Assembly: GCA_021813335.1 (NCBI GenBank)
Contig: JAKALC010000015.1
Location: 1 to 13,024, forward strand
Source: a bacterium
GTDB lineage: Bacteria; Patescibacteriota; Minisyncoccia; Phycocordibacterales; SBAW01
Length of the DNA: 13,024 nucleotides
Reading direction: 5' to 3'
Below are positions 12,574 through 13,024 of this stretch, in pieces. The position numbers and the translations under genes were made by a program. Each line of letters opens with the position of its first letter. Positions within the stretch are counted from its first letter, which is position 1. Under the pieces are notes generated by a model, which worked only from the letters and a program-made list of their open reading frames with translations, had not been told where the DNA came from and searched no databases.

Positions 12574-13024
12574 ACTTTTCGGGCCCCTTTTTCTTTTCGG
12601 CCCCCCGGGTTCCTTGGGGAGAGGCGGGAGCGAATGCGCGGAGCGCCTTGCCGACCGTTTCGCGATAGGTGCAATAGTCGCATTCGGGCGACGAGGGCGG
12701 CAGCTCATCCGCGTCGAGACAGGTCTTGATGTCCTCAAGCGTTCCGTCGACCCAGTCCGCCTTCCCCTGGTGCGGTATAAGCGTTACGTCGAATTCGAGC
12801 TTCCCGTCGAAGGCCTCGCGATCTTTCGAGGCGTTCGCGTACACGAAATACCCGAGATTCGCGACGGCGAATCCGCGCTGGCGGAGAAGCCATTGGTATA
12901 TCTCCATCTGCTGTTTGTAGCCGTTATGCCACGGCTCATCGAGCGCCTCGATCTTCGCATCCTTGCTCGTCGATTTGTAGTCGACGACGAGAAGCTCCCC
13001 TTTTTTGTTCACCCAGACGTCGTC
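12536..13024 (-). CDS. PD-(D/E)XK nuclease-like protein (Cas4/RecB type), 5' end outside window
   Basis: The frame is open through the window edge, so this is the C-terminal part of a longer protein; the GTG at 13012 is internal (DDVWVNKKG reads through it). The GELLVVDYKST segment has the D-x-K form of the PD-(D/E)XK catalytic strand, and KQQMEIYQWLLRQ matches the Q-x3-Y motif of RecB-like nucleases (here Q-M-E-I-Y). Near the C-terminus ECDYCTYRE resembles the Cys pair of the iron-sulfur nucleases Cas4 and AddB, but the next cysteine expected after it is missing, so a cluster is doubtful. It could be a stand-alone nuclease or the end of an AddB/UvrD-like helicase-nuclease. The repair neighbours fit either reading. 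Confidence 0.85.
   Translation of the reverse strand, partial: DDVWVNKKGELLVVDYKSTSKDAKIEALDEPWHNGYKQQMEIYQWLLRQRGFAVANLGYFVYANASKDREAFDGKLEFDVTLIPHQGKADWVDGTLEDIKTCLDADELPPSSPECDYCTYRETVGKALRAFAPASPQGTRGAEKKKGPEKYDLRSASNQRLF

Noticed and set aside
12574..12738. N-terminal extension of the alkyltransferase frame
   Set aside because: It overlaps the nuclease gene in another frame, is rich in Arg, Ser and Pro, and does not match the Ogt N-terminal domain.

Overview
The window is a gene-dense, high-GC bacterial segment in which every credible gene lies on the minus strand, so transcription runs from high to low coordinates. It looks like a Candidate Phyla Radiation (Patescibacteria, probably Parcubacteria-like) genome. 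This is an inference from the compact layout, an alanyl-tRNA synthetase that stops right after its editing domain, a short uL13, and a single-pass membrane protein resembling the baseplate-J-like proteins I associate with that group. TAA, TAG and TGA all act as stops, so the code appears standard (no UGA-to-Gly recoding).

Layout in transcription order. (1) 13024-11606, DNA repair: a PD-(D/E)XK nuclease-like protein cut by the window edge, a one-domain O6-alkylguanine-DNA alkyltransferase and uracil-DNA glycosylase, with overlapping ends. (2) 11569-8974: two adjacent M16 peptidase-family genes whose active sites are complementary. The first has the zinc motif and the second has the Arg-Tyr pair. 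(3) 8963-7044: alaS without its C-Ala domain, followed by a hairpin terminator. (4) 6978-4468: a two-gene unit of a divergent FtsA/PilM-like actin-fold protein and a membrane-anchored protein with a large extracytoplasmic region. It starts from an extended -10 promoter placed for a leaderless or nearly leaderless transcript. (5) 4404-252: a translation and transcription operon, infA-rpmJ-rpsM-rpsK-rpsD-rpoA-rplQ-rplM-rpsI. It is driven by a near-consensus promoter before infA, with a second strong candidate promoter between rpsM and rpsK. (6) 1-262: a 135-bp tandem repeat, two copies visible and possibly more beyond the edge. Each unit holds four perfect hairpins, and the copy next to rpsI supplies the rpsI stop codon and terminator.

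Most of the window is housekeeping. The parts that ordinary annotation does not explain are the hairpin-rich tandem repeat at the rpsI 3' end, the actin-like plus membrane-protein pair, the split M16 pair, the inverted repeat inside the infA promoter spacer, and the near absence of Shine-Dalgarno sequences.
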